Below, piece after piece: positions 49,356 through 58,064 of a DNA stretch of 64,000 nt. The position numbers and the translations under genes are program-made. The stretch covers positions 3,844,001 to 3,908,000 of the forward strand of contig NZ_LT629797.1 of the NCBI RefSeq assembly GCF_900106015.1, in the 5' to 3' direction. The first letter of the stretch is position 1. Every line of letters starts with the position of its first letter. Below the pieces are notes generated by a model. That model made no database searches and was not told the origin of the DNA. It saw nothing but the letters and a program-made list of their open reading frames with translations. The DNA is from Pseudomonas sihuiensis (lineage in GTDB: Bacteria > Pseudomonadota > Gammaproteobacteria > Pseudomonadales > Pseudomonadaceae).

Positions 49356-49679
49356 ATGCACCTGAAGCAATCTCTCATTGCCGCCCTGCTCTCGGTCGGC
49401 CTGGCAGGCAGCGCCTGCGCCAGCAGCCTGGTCGCGACCACCGACACTCTGGGCGGCGCCCTGGCCGGCACCGTCGAGGTCACCTCGGACGCGACCAGCT
49501 CGTTGCGCGACATGAAACAGCTGCGCGCGGCCCGCGACGATGCCGCCAGCTTCGTTGCCAGCGACGGCGCCATTCGCAGCGCCCGACTCGAAGCGGCCCT
49601 GCTGCAGATTCGCAGTCACGCCGTGGAATTGGCGGCGGCTGACGACCTGACCCTGGCCCAGGCCATTCTCAGCCTGTGA
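49356..49679 (+). CDS. DUF2388 exported protein (first copy)
   Basis: A 107-residue protein with a signal peptide (SLIAALLSVGLAGSACA, cleavage near residue 23). The mature part matches the Pseudomonas-type DUF2388 pattern: TSSLRDMKQLRAARDDAASF, VASDGAIRSARLEAAL and a short helical tail. It is about 80 residues after processing and probably periplasmic. Function unknown. A second copy follows 146 bp downstream. Confidence 0.85.
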   Translation: MHLKQSLIAALLSVGLAGSACASSLVATTDTLGGALAGTVEVTSDATSSLRDMKQLRAARDDAASFVASDGAIRSARLEAALLQIRSHAVELAAADDLTLAQAILSL

Positions 49680-49825
49680 AAACTTTGCACACGTCTGGCC
49701 AATGACGCGTAGCTGACCGTCAGCGCTGCGCCCCGTAAACTTCGCCCACCTGCCCGGCAGCGGGGAACCGCGCCGGCCTGCCTACGTCAAATCGTCCGTT
49801 CTGCCGTTCTCGGAGTGTCTTACCC

Positions 49826-50146
49826 ATGCGTCGTTCATTCGTCATAGCCGTCACCGCCTGCGCCCTGTTCAGCGGTATCGCCCAGGCGCAAACCGTGGTT
49901 GCCACCAGCAACATCGTGGTGCGTTCCCTGGATCGCAGCATCAACTTTACCTCCGACACCACCACCTCGATTCGCGACATGAAAGCCGTGGTACAGGCCC
50001 GTGACGACGCCGCCAGCTTCGTCGCCAGCGCCGGTGAAATTCGCGGCGCACAATTGGAAGCTGCGCTGCAGACCATTCGCCAGCAACTGCCCGAAGCACA
50101 GAGCGCCAGCGACCTGCAACTGGCCGAAGCCATTCTCGCCCTGTGA
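49826..50146 (+). CDS. DUF2388 exported protein (second copy)
   Basis: A 106-residue protein with signal peptide (FVIAVTACALFSGIAQA, cleavage near residue 21). It shares TTSIRDMKAVVQARDDAASF, VASAGEIRGAQLEAAL and the LAEAILAL end with its neighbour, so the two arose by duplication. Its stop overlaps the GTG start of the DUF4105 gene by 4 bp, which suggests translational coupling and a shared job. Function unknown. Confidence 0.87.
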   Translation: MRRSFVIAVTACALFSGIAQAQTVVATSNIVVRSLDRSINFTSDTTTSIRDMKAVVQARDDAASFVASAGEIRGAQLEAALQTIRQQLPEAQSASDLQLAEAILAL

Positions 50147-52098
50147 CCCATCTGCTCGCCTGGTGTTGTGGCGCGCTGCTGGCATGCGCCGCAGGCGTCG
50201 CCCAGGCGCAGTTGCGCCTGGCGCTGGACGACAGCGCCCTCGACGCTGAGCAACGCCAGGCCAGCCAGTCACTGCTGGATGAAGCAATGGCTGCCTTGCC
50301 GCCACGCTTCATCGAGCAACTGGACCGTGAAGTCAGGGTCAGCTGGCGTGCCGGACTGCCCTCGGAGGTCTACGGCCAGGTCGGGCGCTTCAGCGGTATC
50401 GAGCTTAACGCCGAGCTGCTGCCGAAACTGGTCGATGGCTCGGCGGCACGTAACCAGACCGGTCGCCCGCACGGCACCCAGCGCCAGGAACTGCTGGCCA
50501 CTTTGCTGCATGAACTGACCCACCTCTACGACCGTGCACGCCTGTGGCCTGCGGCCGAGCGCCGCCACATCAACCGCTGCCGCCAGCAGGCCCGCTCGCT
50601 GGGCCTGGTCGGGCTGCCGGAGGATTGCCGTGGCCAGAGCGAACGGCGCTTCACTCTCAGCGATGATCCACGCCTGCTCGACCTGGCCGGCTGGCAGCAA
50701 CGAGTCGGCCAGCGTGGCGCGCGCGACCTGGACAACGGTCAGGTCGCCCGCAGCCCGGACAGCTACGAGCTGACCAACGCGCTGGAGTTCGTCGCGGTCA
50801 ACCTCGAATACTTTCTGCTCGACCCCAGCTACGCCTGTCGCCGCCCCTCGCTGGCGCGCCATTTCCGCGAGCACTTCGACTGGGCGCCGCCCAGCGAACA
50901 CTGCAGCAACGACTATGCCTACCTCAATGCCGGGCGCGACTTTGCCCTGCAGCCGCTGGGCCGGCTCGACCCCAAGCGCGTATACGAGGTCGACTACCTG
51001 CTCGCCGAGGCCAACGATGCCTGGATGAGCCGCTGGGGTCACAGCATGCTGCGCCTGGTGGTCTGCGCACCAGGCCGACCGCGCGGGCCGGACTGCCGTC
51101 TGGATCTCGACCATCACCTGGTGCTGTCCTATCGCGCCTTCGTCGGCGATGTGCAGCTCTCGAGCTGGGATGGCCTGACCGGCGTCTACCCCTCACGTCT
51201 GTTCGTCCTGCCGCTGGAACAGGTGATCGATGAATACACCAAGGTCGAGCTGCGCAGCCTGGCCTCGGTGCCGCTGCGCCTGTCGCGCGATGAGCTCGAA
51301 CAGTTGGTAGTCCGCGCCGCCGAACAGCACTGGAGCTATGACGGCGACTACTACTTCGTCTCCAACAACTGCGCGGTGGAAACCCTCAAGCTGCTGCGCA
51401 GCGGTACCGGCAACCCGCGCCTGCATGCACTGGACAGCATCCTGCCCAACGGCCTGCTGGAGCTGATGAATGCTCGCGGCCTGGCCGACACCAGCGTGCT
51501 CGACGACCCGCGTGAAGCACTGCGCCTGGGCTATCGCTTCGACTCCTTCCGCGAACGTTACCAGGCCATGTTCGCCGTGCTGCGCCAGCGCCTGCCGATC
51601 CAGCACGACAGCGTCGAGGCCTGGCTGGAACAGCCTGCAGCGGCGCGCAGCCAATGGTTCGCTAAGGCCGACCTGCGCGCCAGCGCCGCCCTCTTGCTGC
51701 TGGAGCAAGCCGCGCTGCGCCGGCAACTGCTGCTGGCCCAGGACGAACTCAAACGCCGCTACCTCACCGGCCGTGCTGCTGGTGACCCGAGCCTGAACAA
51801 GGCCGGTGCCGCGCTTGAACAGATCCTGGCCAACAGCGGCTTTCTCAGCCGTCCGGCGGAGCTGCTCGAAGGCGGCTACGGCTTGCCGCAGCAGCAGGAA
51901 TGGGAGCGTCTCGAGGCCAGCAGCCGTGAGCGTCAGCAGCAACTGCGCCAGCTCAGCGACGAGCTCGATGGCGAAGTGCGCAACCTGCTGCAACCCGAGC
52001 GCATGGCTGAACTGGAGGCTAATGAGGCCAATCTGGTTGCCCTCGGAGAGCATCTGCGGGTCTTGCACAAGGCCAGTGGCGGGCTGGAGCTGCCGTAA
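50143..52098 (+). CDS. DUF4105 family exported protein with HExxH-like motif
   Basis: A 651-residue protein with a signal peptide (LAWCCGALLACAAGVAQA, cleavage near residue 22). The N-terminal region has LLHELTHLYD with HELTH at 123-127, the gluzincin-type zinc motif. The middle (about 290-420: WMSRWGHSMLRLVVC, YFVSNNCAVETLKLL) is the DUF4105 domain with conserved His and Asn-Cys, resembling papain-like/NlpC-type sets. The C-terminal 170 residues are helical and Gln/Leu-rich. The start is GTG at 50143, overlapping the DUF2388 gene. Envelope peptidase activity is inference. Confidence 0.82.
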   Translation: MTHLLAWCCGALLACAAGVAQAQLRLALDDSALDAEQRQASQSLLDEAMAALPPRFIEQLDREVRVSWRAGLPSEVYGQVGRFSGIELNAELLPKLVDGSAARNQTGRPHGTQRQELLATLLHELTHLYDRARLWPAAERRHINRCRQQARSLGLVGLPEDCRGQSERRFTLSDDPRLLDLAGWQQRVGQRGARDLDNGQVARSPDSYELTNALEFVAVNLEYFLLDPSYACRRPSLARHFREHFDWAPPSEHCSNDYAYLNAGRDFALQPLGRLDPKRVYEVDYLLAEANDAWMSRWGHSMLRLVVCAPGRPRGPDCRLDLDHHLVLSYRAFVGDVQLSSWDGLTGVYPSRLFVLPLEQVIDEYTKVELRSLASVPLRLSRDELEQLVVRAAEQHWSYDGDYYFVSNNCAVETLKLLRSGTGNPRLHALDSILPNGLLELMNARGLADTSVLDDPREALRLGYRFDSFRERYQAMFAVLRQRLPIQHDSVEAWLEQPAAARSQWFAKADLRASAALLLLEQAALRRQLLLAQDELKRRYLTGRAAGDPSLNKAGAALEQILANSGFLSRPAELLEGGYGLPQQQEWERLEASSRERQQQLRQLSDELDGEVRNLLQPERMAELEANEANLVALGEHLRVLHKASGGLELP

Positions 52099-52200
52099 GG
52101 CACATCCTGGCGCAGACCGGAATTGACCGTAGCGCGAGGGTGAGCAGGCATGTCGCAATACAAGCCTGGCCTCGCTCTGCCTTTGCGCCCGCCCTGGTTC

Positions 52201-53838
52201 TTAGCGCTTGCAGTGTGCTGGCGGCAGCACGTCCTGCGCTGCCTGATTGGTCATGATCTGCAGCTCATTGACGTTGCGCGCGGTGAACACCTTGCCCCCG
52301 GTCGCCGCCGCCAGGCAATTCCCGGCACCGGTGCCGAGAATATCGACCACGTTGATCTTCAAGTGCGGTTTGCTGCGCGCCAAGGCCTGGGCTATCGCAC
52401 AGGGATCCTGGTTGCAACTCTCCTCGCCATCGGACACCACCAGCATCACCGACTCGCGGTTGACCCCATCGAGCATCTGTCCGGCCTTGGCGATGCCATC
52501 GGCCAGAGGCGTGCCTTGTACCGGTGTCACGGTGCGCAGGCGTGACAGCAGATCTGCTCGTTGGCCAGGACCGAAGTAGCCGACGCTGCGGGCGCCCGGA
52601 CAGCTCTCCACCAGCACCAGTCCGGCGTTGGCATCACTGGGCAACTGTTGCACCACGCCAATAGTCGCCTCGCGCGCCGTGGTGATGCGCTTGGGTTCAC
52701 GGAATACATGGCCCATCGTGTTCGGGGCATTGGTTCCAAGCAGCAGCTGCGTGGCGATATTGGCAACCCCTTGCACCATCGTTGCCTGTTCGATTTCCTT
52801 GGGTGTGGCCAGCATGCTGATATCCATGGAACCGGAAGCATCAAAGACAATGACCATCTCCGGCGCCAACTCCTTCGGACGCTCATCGGGGCAAAGGTTC
52901 TTGGCATTAGTGATCAACTGCTCCTTGCAGTTCTTCGCCAAGTTCTGCTCGACCTGCTCGCGCAGGGCGGCGTTGTCCTTGAGCAACGGCTCTTCGCGCT
53001 GCATCTTCTGCAGGGCCGAACAGTCTCGGGCGATGCCATCGATACGTTTTTTCAGCAGCTCGGCAGGATCCGGCTTGGGCTCGGGTTTTGGTTCAGGCTT
53101 GGGCTCGGGAATCGGCGGTGGCAGCGGAATTTCCGGCTCGGGTTCGAGCTCCTCGACCACCGGATCCTCTTCCACTGGCTCCTGCTCGGATGGAACCTCC
53201 TCAGGCACGGCCGGCTCTTCGGCCACCGGAGACTCGACCGGCACAGGCGGGGTTTCCGGCTCACGACAGAACAGCCACCACCAGAGCGCCGCCAGTAGGG
53301 CCAGCAACAGCAGGGCAAGCAGCAGCCACAACCACCAGCGCCGCTTGCGTGGCACCTCGCTGACCAAGGCTGCTGCACCTGGCGGTAACGCACCAGCTTG
53401 CGCGGTAACAGGCGTGATCGGTGGCGCTGGGGGTTGGCCACCGCCCCAGAAGGTCACCAGCGGCTGGCCATTGAGCGAATACAGGGTCGAGGTGTCGGGA
53501 TAACGGGCCGCTTCACGCAACAGAGCCGCCTGGCGTACACCATCGCCACCCTGCGCATCGAGCTGGCTGGCCAGTTGTTCGATAGAAGCCAGTCGCTCGT
53601 CGAGCAGGTGGCGCACCTGCGCCGCCTCCTTCTCATCCAACTGGCTGAACGGTACCGGCTGGCCGCCAAGATCCGAATACCATTCGACGATATCACCCTC
53701 GGCCTGCTTCGGCTTGGCGTACAGGGTCGCCGTGCTCGGCGGCAGGTGCCGGCGCAGGATCTGCGTGAGTTCGCCATGACCGGCCAGGGCATCTGCCGCG
53801 CTACGGGTTTGGGAGGACAGGCGGGAGATTCGCTTCAT
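52201..53838 (-). CDS. SrfA-like membrane-anchored vWA protein
   Basis: A 545-residue protein. An N-terminal region resembles SrfA-family proteins (IVEWYSDLGGQPVPFSQL, near residue 50). One membrane helix lies about residues 145-168 (RWWLWLLLALLLLALLAALW), followed by a Pro/Glu-rich stretch with repeated PEPKPEPK units. The C-terminal vWA domain (from about residue 325) has the MIDAS motif DASGSMD and GTPLADGI, with later SDGEES. Six or more cysteines lie in the exported part. The start MKRISRLSS at 53838 is preferred over a longer frame. It is the last gene of the Srf-type operon; SrfA affiliation is from pattern memory. Confidence 0.75.
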   Translation of the reverse strand: MKRISRLSSQTRSAADALAGHGELTQILRRHLPPSTATLYAKPKQAEGDIVEWYSDLGGQPVPFSQLDEKEAAQVRHLLDERLASIEQLASQLDAQGGDGVRQAALLREAARYPDTSTLYSLNGQPLVTFWGGGQPPAPPITPVTAQAGALPPGAAALVSEVPRKRRWWLWLLLALLLLALLAALWWWLFCREPETPPVPVESPVAEEPAVPEEVPSEQEPVEEDPVVEELEPEPEIPLPPPIPEPKPEPKPEPKPDPAELLKKRIDGIARDCSALQKMQREEPLLKDNAALREQVEQNLAKNCKEQLITNAKNLCPDERPKELAPEMVIVFDASGSMDISMLATPKEIEQATMVQGVANIATQLLLGTNAPNTMGHVFREPKRITTAREATIGVVQQLPSDANAGLVLVESCPGARSVGYFGPGQRADLLSRLRTVTPVQGTPLADGIAKAGQMLDGVNRESVMLVVSDGEESCNQDPCAIAQALARSKPHLKINVVDILGTGAGNCLAAATGGKVFTARNVNELQIMTNQAAQDVLPPAHCKR

Positions 53839-53916
53839 GGCGGTCAGCTTCCTGCTTAGGTAGTCAGGGAAAAGCCTGCTGGCGGAACGACCGGCATGCA
53901 GGTGTAACGGCAATGA

Positions 53917-54408
53917 TCAACGCAGGCCAAGATCGCTTTCCAGGCTGGAAACCTTGCTACGCAGCTTCTGCAGCTCAACCTGTTTCTGCAGCACGGCCGG
54001 ATTCTCCTGCTGGTTGATATTTTTCAGGTCGTTCTCCAGCGCAGCAATTTCTGCCTCGATGCGCCGGTTGCCCTTGGCCTTATTCTTGAGTTCACCAAGC
54101 AGGGCGTTCAGCGACTTGTTCAAGGAGGCGTACTGCGCCTGCTGGGTCGCCAGATCCTTGCCGACCGACGCTTTCTCCTGCTCGATAGCGGCATAGACAT
54201 CACGGAACAACTGGTTGGTTTTCTGCTCGTCGAGCAGGATCTTTTCCTTCTCCTCGACACGCTGGGCGTAGACGCCCTGGGTCTTGCAACCGAATTTGGT
54301 GGCGAACCCGGCATCGGCATTACGTGGGTCGCATTCCTGCGAACTGACGGCACAACCGGCGAGCATGGCGACGCCAGCCAGTAGGACAAAAGAACGAAGT
54401 GGATGCAT
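53917..54408 (-). CDS. Coiled-coil lipoprotein, unknown function
   Basis: A 163-residue lipoprotein. The signal LRSFVLLAGVAMLAGC puts the lipid-modified Cys at residue 19. A short Cys-containing segment (ECDPRNADAGFATKFGC) is followed by about 115 residues of heptad-rich helix (EQKTNQLFRDVYAAIEQEKA and on). Outer-membrane sorting is expected (no Asp at +2). It lies 78 bp before the SrfA-like gene and 145 bp after the next lipoprotein. No family known to me. Confidence 0.8.
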   Translation of the reverse strand: MHPLRSFVLLAGVAMLAGCAVSSQECDPRNADAGFATKFGCKTQGVYAQRVEEKEKILLDEQKTNQLFRDVYAAIEQEKASVGKDLATQQAQYASLNKSLNALLGELKNKAKGNRRIEAEIAALENDLKNINQQENPAVLQKQVELQKLRSKVSSLESDLGLR

Positions 54409-54448
54409 GGACGTATTCCTTGGAGCCTGATTAGGCTGTCGCTACAGA

Positions 54449-54496
54449 GTGTGCCGCGCACACCGAAAAGATCGGTAAAGGTGCGCATAGCGCACC
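54449..54496. repeat. Two small hairpins between lipoprotein genes
   Basis: GTGTGC-CGC-GCACAC (54449-54463) and GGTGCGC-ATA-GCGCACC (54480-54496) lie in the 145-bp gap, the widest inside this operon. They could reduce expression of the two last genes or reflect a dispersed palindrome. Confidence 0.5.
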
Positions 54497-54553
54497 CTAC
54501 CTGTCATGTTGACCGAGAGTTTCCCGGAGTCTGTTCAGGTCGCGAACAGACTC

Positions 54554-55276
54554 TTAACCGAGCCGGATCGAAGAACGCTGCTGGTACAGCTGGTCGATTT
54601 CCGACTCCAGTTGCGCGATCTGCTTCTGCATCTTGCCGATCTCCGCATCCAAGGTATCGGTACGGGCACCATTGTTGCGCTCGGCGGCGGCAACCTTGGT
54701 CCACTCCTGCTGCTTGGAGCGTACGTCGGCCAGGGATTTCTTCAGGTAGGCGGTGTTGGCATCGATCTCGGCGAGCTGCTTCTGCGCCTGGGCGCTCTGC
54801 ACCTTGTTGGCGGCGATGTCTTGCTTGATCTGCTCGATCTTGCGCTTGTCATCGGCGATCACGCTACGCGCGGTATCGCTGAGCATCTGCAGCTCCTGGT
54901 TGTCCTTGCGCACGTCGGCGATGGTCGCATCCAGACGGTCTTCCGCGTTGGCATACTGGCTGCGCTGGTTATCCAGATAGTAGTTGGCGCCCATGCCCAC
55001 GCCACAGCCAGCCAGACCGGCAGCGACCATGCACTGAGCCTTCTTGCTCGGGTTACCCAGCTGGCAGGCGAGCATGCCGACCACCGCGCCACCGGCACAG
55101 GCTTGCCAACCCGACTTGCTGAAGAACTGCGCCGAACTGCTGTTGGCCAGCCGTGGGTCGACCGGCGCCTGATTGGCAGCCGGCGTCGTGCCGGTGGTCT
55201 GACAGCCAGTCAATACGAGAGCGAGACCCAGAACGACCCATTTCATCCGCTGATCCAACAACGCTACTGCTTTCAT
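54554..55276 (-). CDS. TagQ-like lipoprotein with glycine zipper and coiled coil
   Basis: A 240-residue lipoprotein. MKWVVLGLALVLTGC (lipobox Cys near residue 25 of this start) precedes a small Gly/Ala-rich hydrophobic patch (GGAVVGMLACQLG; AAGLAGCGVGMGANYY) like glycine-zipper proteins. A coiled coil follows from about residue 90 to the end (SVIADDKRKIEQIKQDIAAN). Start 55276 follows AAGGG at 8 bases; ATG at 55246 is a possible alternative. Its place after the SUMF1 gene equals tagQ in the T6SS module, but sequence similarity to TagQ could not be tested. Confidence 0.72.
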   Translation of the reverse strand: MKAVALLDQRMKWVVLGLALVLTGCQTTGTTPAANQAPVDPRLANSSSAQFFSKSGWQACAGGAVVGMLACQLGNPSKKAQCMVAAGLAGCGVGMGANYYLDNQRSQYANAEDRLDATIADVRKDNQELQMLSDTARSVIADDKRKIEQIKQDIAANKVQSAQAQKQLAEIDANTAYLKKSLADVRSKQQEWTKVAAAERNNGARTDTLDAEIGKMQKQIAQLESEIDQLYQQRSSIRLG

Positions 55277-55291
55277 GTCCATGCCCTTCGC

Positions 55292-56881
55292 TTAAATGGA
55301 TTTACAGGATTCCAGCCACTGACTGCGCGCCACTTTGCCGCTTTTCATGTAGCTATTCAGATTCTTCCAGTGGGTGTCGAGGTAACTGCGCAGGTTGCTT
55401 TTGCTGCGCGCCGCCATTTGTTGAGCCACCACACTGACTTGCGGCTCGACGGTGGCCGAGGTGTAGTTGAGCGCACCACTGACCACCGTGTCGGCATAGT
55501 AGTTGAGCATGAAGTCGAGCACCTTGCGATGACCTTCGAGCTGCTCTTTGCGTGCATCGCAGCGGCTCATCTGGTCATCTTCACCTGCTCCACAACTACG
55601 CTTGTAGTTGCCTTCCAGAGTATCGAGGAACATGCCGTCGTCCTTGAGCTTGGTGCAGAGGAAAGCACCCAATTGCAGTTCGGAGCGGATCGCCTGGTCG
55701 CGTTGCTCGTCACGTGCCTGGGTGTTGGCACGCAGATCGCCACGCAGCTTTTCCAGTTGCTGCTTGAGCGCGTCATCCTGCACGCCGCTGGCGATGCTGG
55801 CGATTTCCGCGACCGGATCCTTGTTGTCCTTGCTGCCTGTGGCCTTGCTCGCTGCCGGAGTACCGAGTTTCTTCCAGTCCTGCTCGACCTGCTTGATGCG
55901 CTCGCGCGAGGTCAACACCGGCGCCACCAGGGCCAGGCGCACACCGCCGGTCTTGAGCTTGTTCTGCTCGCCAGCGCTGGCGTAGTAAGGCTGTTCCTGA
56001 CGCAATGCGGTGCGCAGCTCAGCCTGCGGCGTCAGGTAGTTACCGCCACGCACGATATAGCCGCCAGCCTGGCCGTGCTGGCGATCGAGCTTGTTCAGGC
56101 GGAAGGGTTCGAAGAGCATCTCATCGACGTTGCCCAGAACATCATGCAGGCCCAGCGGATTTGGCTTGAGCAAACCGGTCAGTTGCAGCTTGCCATTGGC
56201 CGACTGCGCACCAGCGAACCACGCATAAGCACCGAGCCCACCATCCGGCGTGGGGAAACGAATATCGCGAAACTCGGACTGGGAAACGGCCATGCCGCCA
56301 CGTGCGGCAAACTCCCACTCGGCCTCGGTCGGCAGGCGCAGGAAGCCCGCTGCGCCATCCTCCTTGGGCAGCTTGGCAGCGGCATTCTTACGTAGCCACA
56401 GGCTGTATTTGTCGGCAAAGGCAGTGGCGTCGAACCAGCTGACGCCGACCTGCGGCAGGCGCAGCTTGGTCGAAGGCGTCGGGCAGGTATCGTTCATCAC
56501 GGCCTGGTATTGCAGCTCGCTCAACTCGTACTTGGCCAGCAGGTAATAGCGCCCCGGTTCCGGTTTCTGCACGGTGAAACTACCGGCGATATAGCTGGGG
56601 CGGGCCTGCTCGATGTAGCCCCACTCGTCGCTGTCCTGACCGAGGGTCACGCCATAGTCACCCATCGGGCTGGCGACTGGAACCTGTACCTTACGCAGCA
56701 CCAACGAACCCTCGCACGGCATCGGCAGGATCACGTCATCGGCCAGCGGTTTGGGGTTGTAGTACTTCTCCTCCCAAGCAGCCTGGGCCGGCAGACTGCC
56801 CAGCGCCAGCAACGTCGCCGCTGCCAGCAAGGCCTGCTCAGAGGTCACGCAGGCTTTCAGCCGGTTGAATATGGATCGCAC
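55292..56881 (-). CDS. Exported SUMF1/FGE-fold protein (TagR-like)
   Basis: A 529-residue protein with signal peptide (LLAAATLLALGSLPAQA, cleavage about residue 34). The formylglycine-generating-enzyme fold covers about residues 60-315: ELSEVTQ-like YELSELQYQAVM, RLPTEAEWEFAARGG, LGNVDEMLFEPF and GGYIVRGGNY. A helical C-terminal extension of 200 residues with several Cys follows. The start is GTG at 56881 behind GGAGGG, overlapping the permease gene by 44 bp. TagR of T6SS signalling is a shorter periplasmic member with the same fold. It probably acts as a structural sensor, not an oxidase; the catalytic Cys pair is not evident. Confidence 0.8.
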   Translation of the reverse strand: MRSIFNRLKACVTSEQALLAAATLLALGSLPAQAAWEEKYYNPKPLADDVILPMPCEGSLVLRKVQVPVASPMGDYGVTLGQDSDEWGYIEQARPSYIAGSFTVQKPEPGRYYLLAKYELSELQYQAVMNDTCPTPSTKLRLPQVGVSWFDATAFADKYSLWLRKNAAAKLPKEDGAAGFLRLPTEAEWEFAARGGMAVSQSEFRDIRFPTPDGGLGAYAWFAGAQSANGKLQLTGLLKPNPLGLHDVLGNVDEMLFEPFRLNKLDRQHGQAGGYIVRGGNYLTPQAELRTALRQEQPYYASAGEQNKLKTGGVRLALVAPVLTSRERIKQVEQDWKKLGTPAASKATGSKDNKDPVAEIASIASGVQDDALKQQLEKLRGDLRANTQARDEQRDQAIRSELQLGAFLCTKLKDDGMFLDTLEGNYKRSCGAGEDDQMSRCDARKEQLEGHRKVLDFMLNYYADTVVSGALNYTSATVEPQVSVVAQQMAARSKSNLRSYLDTHWKNLNSYMKSGKVARSQWLESCKSI

Positions 56882-58064
56882 GAAACCCTCCTACAGCCGC
56901 CACGACGATGGCGATCAGCAATGCACTGGCGAAGGCCAGCAAAATATGAATGTTTTCCAACTTGCAGACGAAGCCGTCGTCGGCCAGGTTGGCGCCCAGC
57001 GCCGTATTGAATACATGGCTGCCGACCAGGTAGGCAGCGTAGCCCAAAGCAAAAGCCAAACAGGTGAGCAGCGCCGCCTGAACCATCACGTAGGCGCCAG
57101 CAGCCGAACGCTGAAAACCAAGCAGACGCAACAGCGCCAGATCCTTGCGCTTGCGGTCGATATTGGCGAGAAAGGCCCCGGCCAGCGAGGCCACGCAACC
57201 GATCACCGCGGTCCAGGCGATCACCGCGAAAATCAGGCCGAGCACATGGCTGATGGCCTTGACCGACTCGATCTCACGCGCCCGCGTGCTGCTCTCTATG
57301 CGCTCGCCATCAAGCCAACTGGCAATGCTGGCCACATCATCCAGGCCCCGGGCGTAGATGCGCGCACGGGCATAGCGCTCGCGCACCGGCGCCACCTCGC
57401 CGGTGAGGAAGCCGAACATCGGCACGGCATAACCATCGCGAAAATTTTCCATCGCCACCAGCAGATCAAGGTGCACCAGCACCGCCGGCCGGGTAAAGGC
57501 GCTGTTCTCCAGCACCCCACCCACGGTCACCGTCAGTTCGCCACGCTCGTTACTGCCATCGAGCTTGCGCAGCACCAGCAGACGCAACGTATCGCCGACC
57601 TGCACGCCGAGTCGGCTCGCCGCACTGGCGCTGAGCAGTACCTGCTCCAACGTCGCGGGCGACGGCAAAGCGGCGATCAACGGATCGCCACTGGCTGTCG
57701 GGATGACTTCGGCATTAGCGACAAAATGCTGACTGTCGCGCTGCAGGTCGGCCTGGGTGTTCAGCGAACGGGTCAGCGGGATGACGAAGCCTACGCCGGG
57801 CTGGGCACGCAAACGCTCGAACCAGCCGCCGGCCAAGTCATAGTTGCCGAGCATGCGCACTTCGAGGTTGCGCGGGTCGCTGAGCAGCTCATCATTGAGC
57901 TGCGAGACCACGCCATGCTTGAGGCCAAACAACAGCAGCAGGGGCGCGATCACCGCCACCAGCGAGGCGACGATGCACAGCGACACCTTGCGGTCGTGCC
58001 ACAGGTCACGCGCTGCCAATTCGATCAGCAAACGCAGACGGGGGCGAGTCTCAGGCCGCGTCAT
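56838..58064 (-). CDS. FtsX-like ABC transporter permease (TagS-like)
   Basis: A 408-residue inner-membrane protein of FtsX/MacB type: one helix near residue 27 (VSLCIVASLVAVIAPLLLLFG), a periplasmic domain of about 220 residues, then three helices (VLGLIFAVIAWTAVIGCVASLAG, VMVQAALLTCLAFALGYAAYL, LLAFASALLIAIVVAAVGG). The start MTRPETRPRLRL at 58064 overlaps the ATPase gene by 14 bp and is preferred to a longer frame running through it. Such permeases usually transmit mechanical signals or extract lipoproteins, not import solutes. TagS has the same size and layout. Confidence 0.85.
   Translation of the reverse strand: MTRPETRPRLRLLIELAARDLWHDRKVSLCIVASLVAVIAPLLLLFGLKHGVVSQLNDELLSDPRNLEVRMLGNYDLAGGWFERLRAQPGVGFVIPLTRSLNTQADLQRDSQHFVANAEVIPTASGDPLIAALPSPATLEQVLLSASAASRLGVQVGDTLRLLVLRKLDGSNERGELTVTVGGVLENSAFTRPAVLVHLDLLVAMENFRDGYAVPMFGFLTGEVAPVRERYARARIYARGLDDVASIASWLDGERIESSTRAREIESVKAISHVLGLIFAVIAWTAVIGCVASLAGAFLANIDRKRKDLALLRLLGFQRSAAGAYVMVQAALLTCLAFALGYAAYLVGSHVFNTALGANLADDGFVCKLENIHILLAFASALLIAIVVAAVGGFRAIHIQPAESLRDL

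Noticed and set aside
54506..56395. Plus-strand open frame of 629 codons over the lipoprotein and SUMF1 genes
   Set aside because: Antisense to genes with a lipobox and a SUMF1 signature; the product has no recognisable motif.
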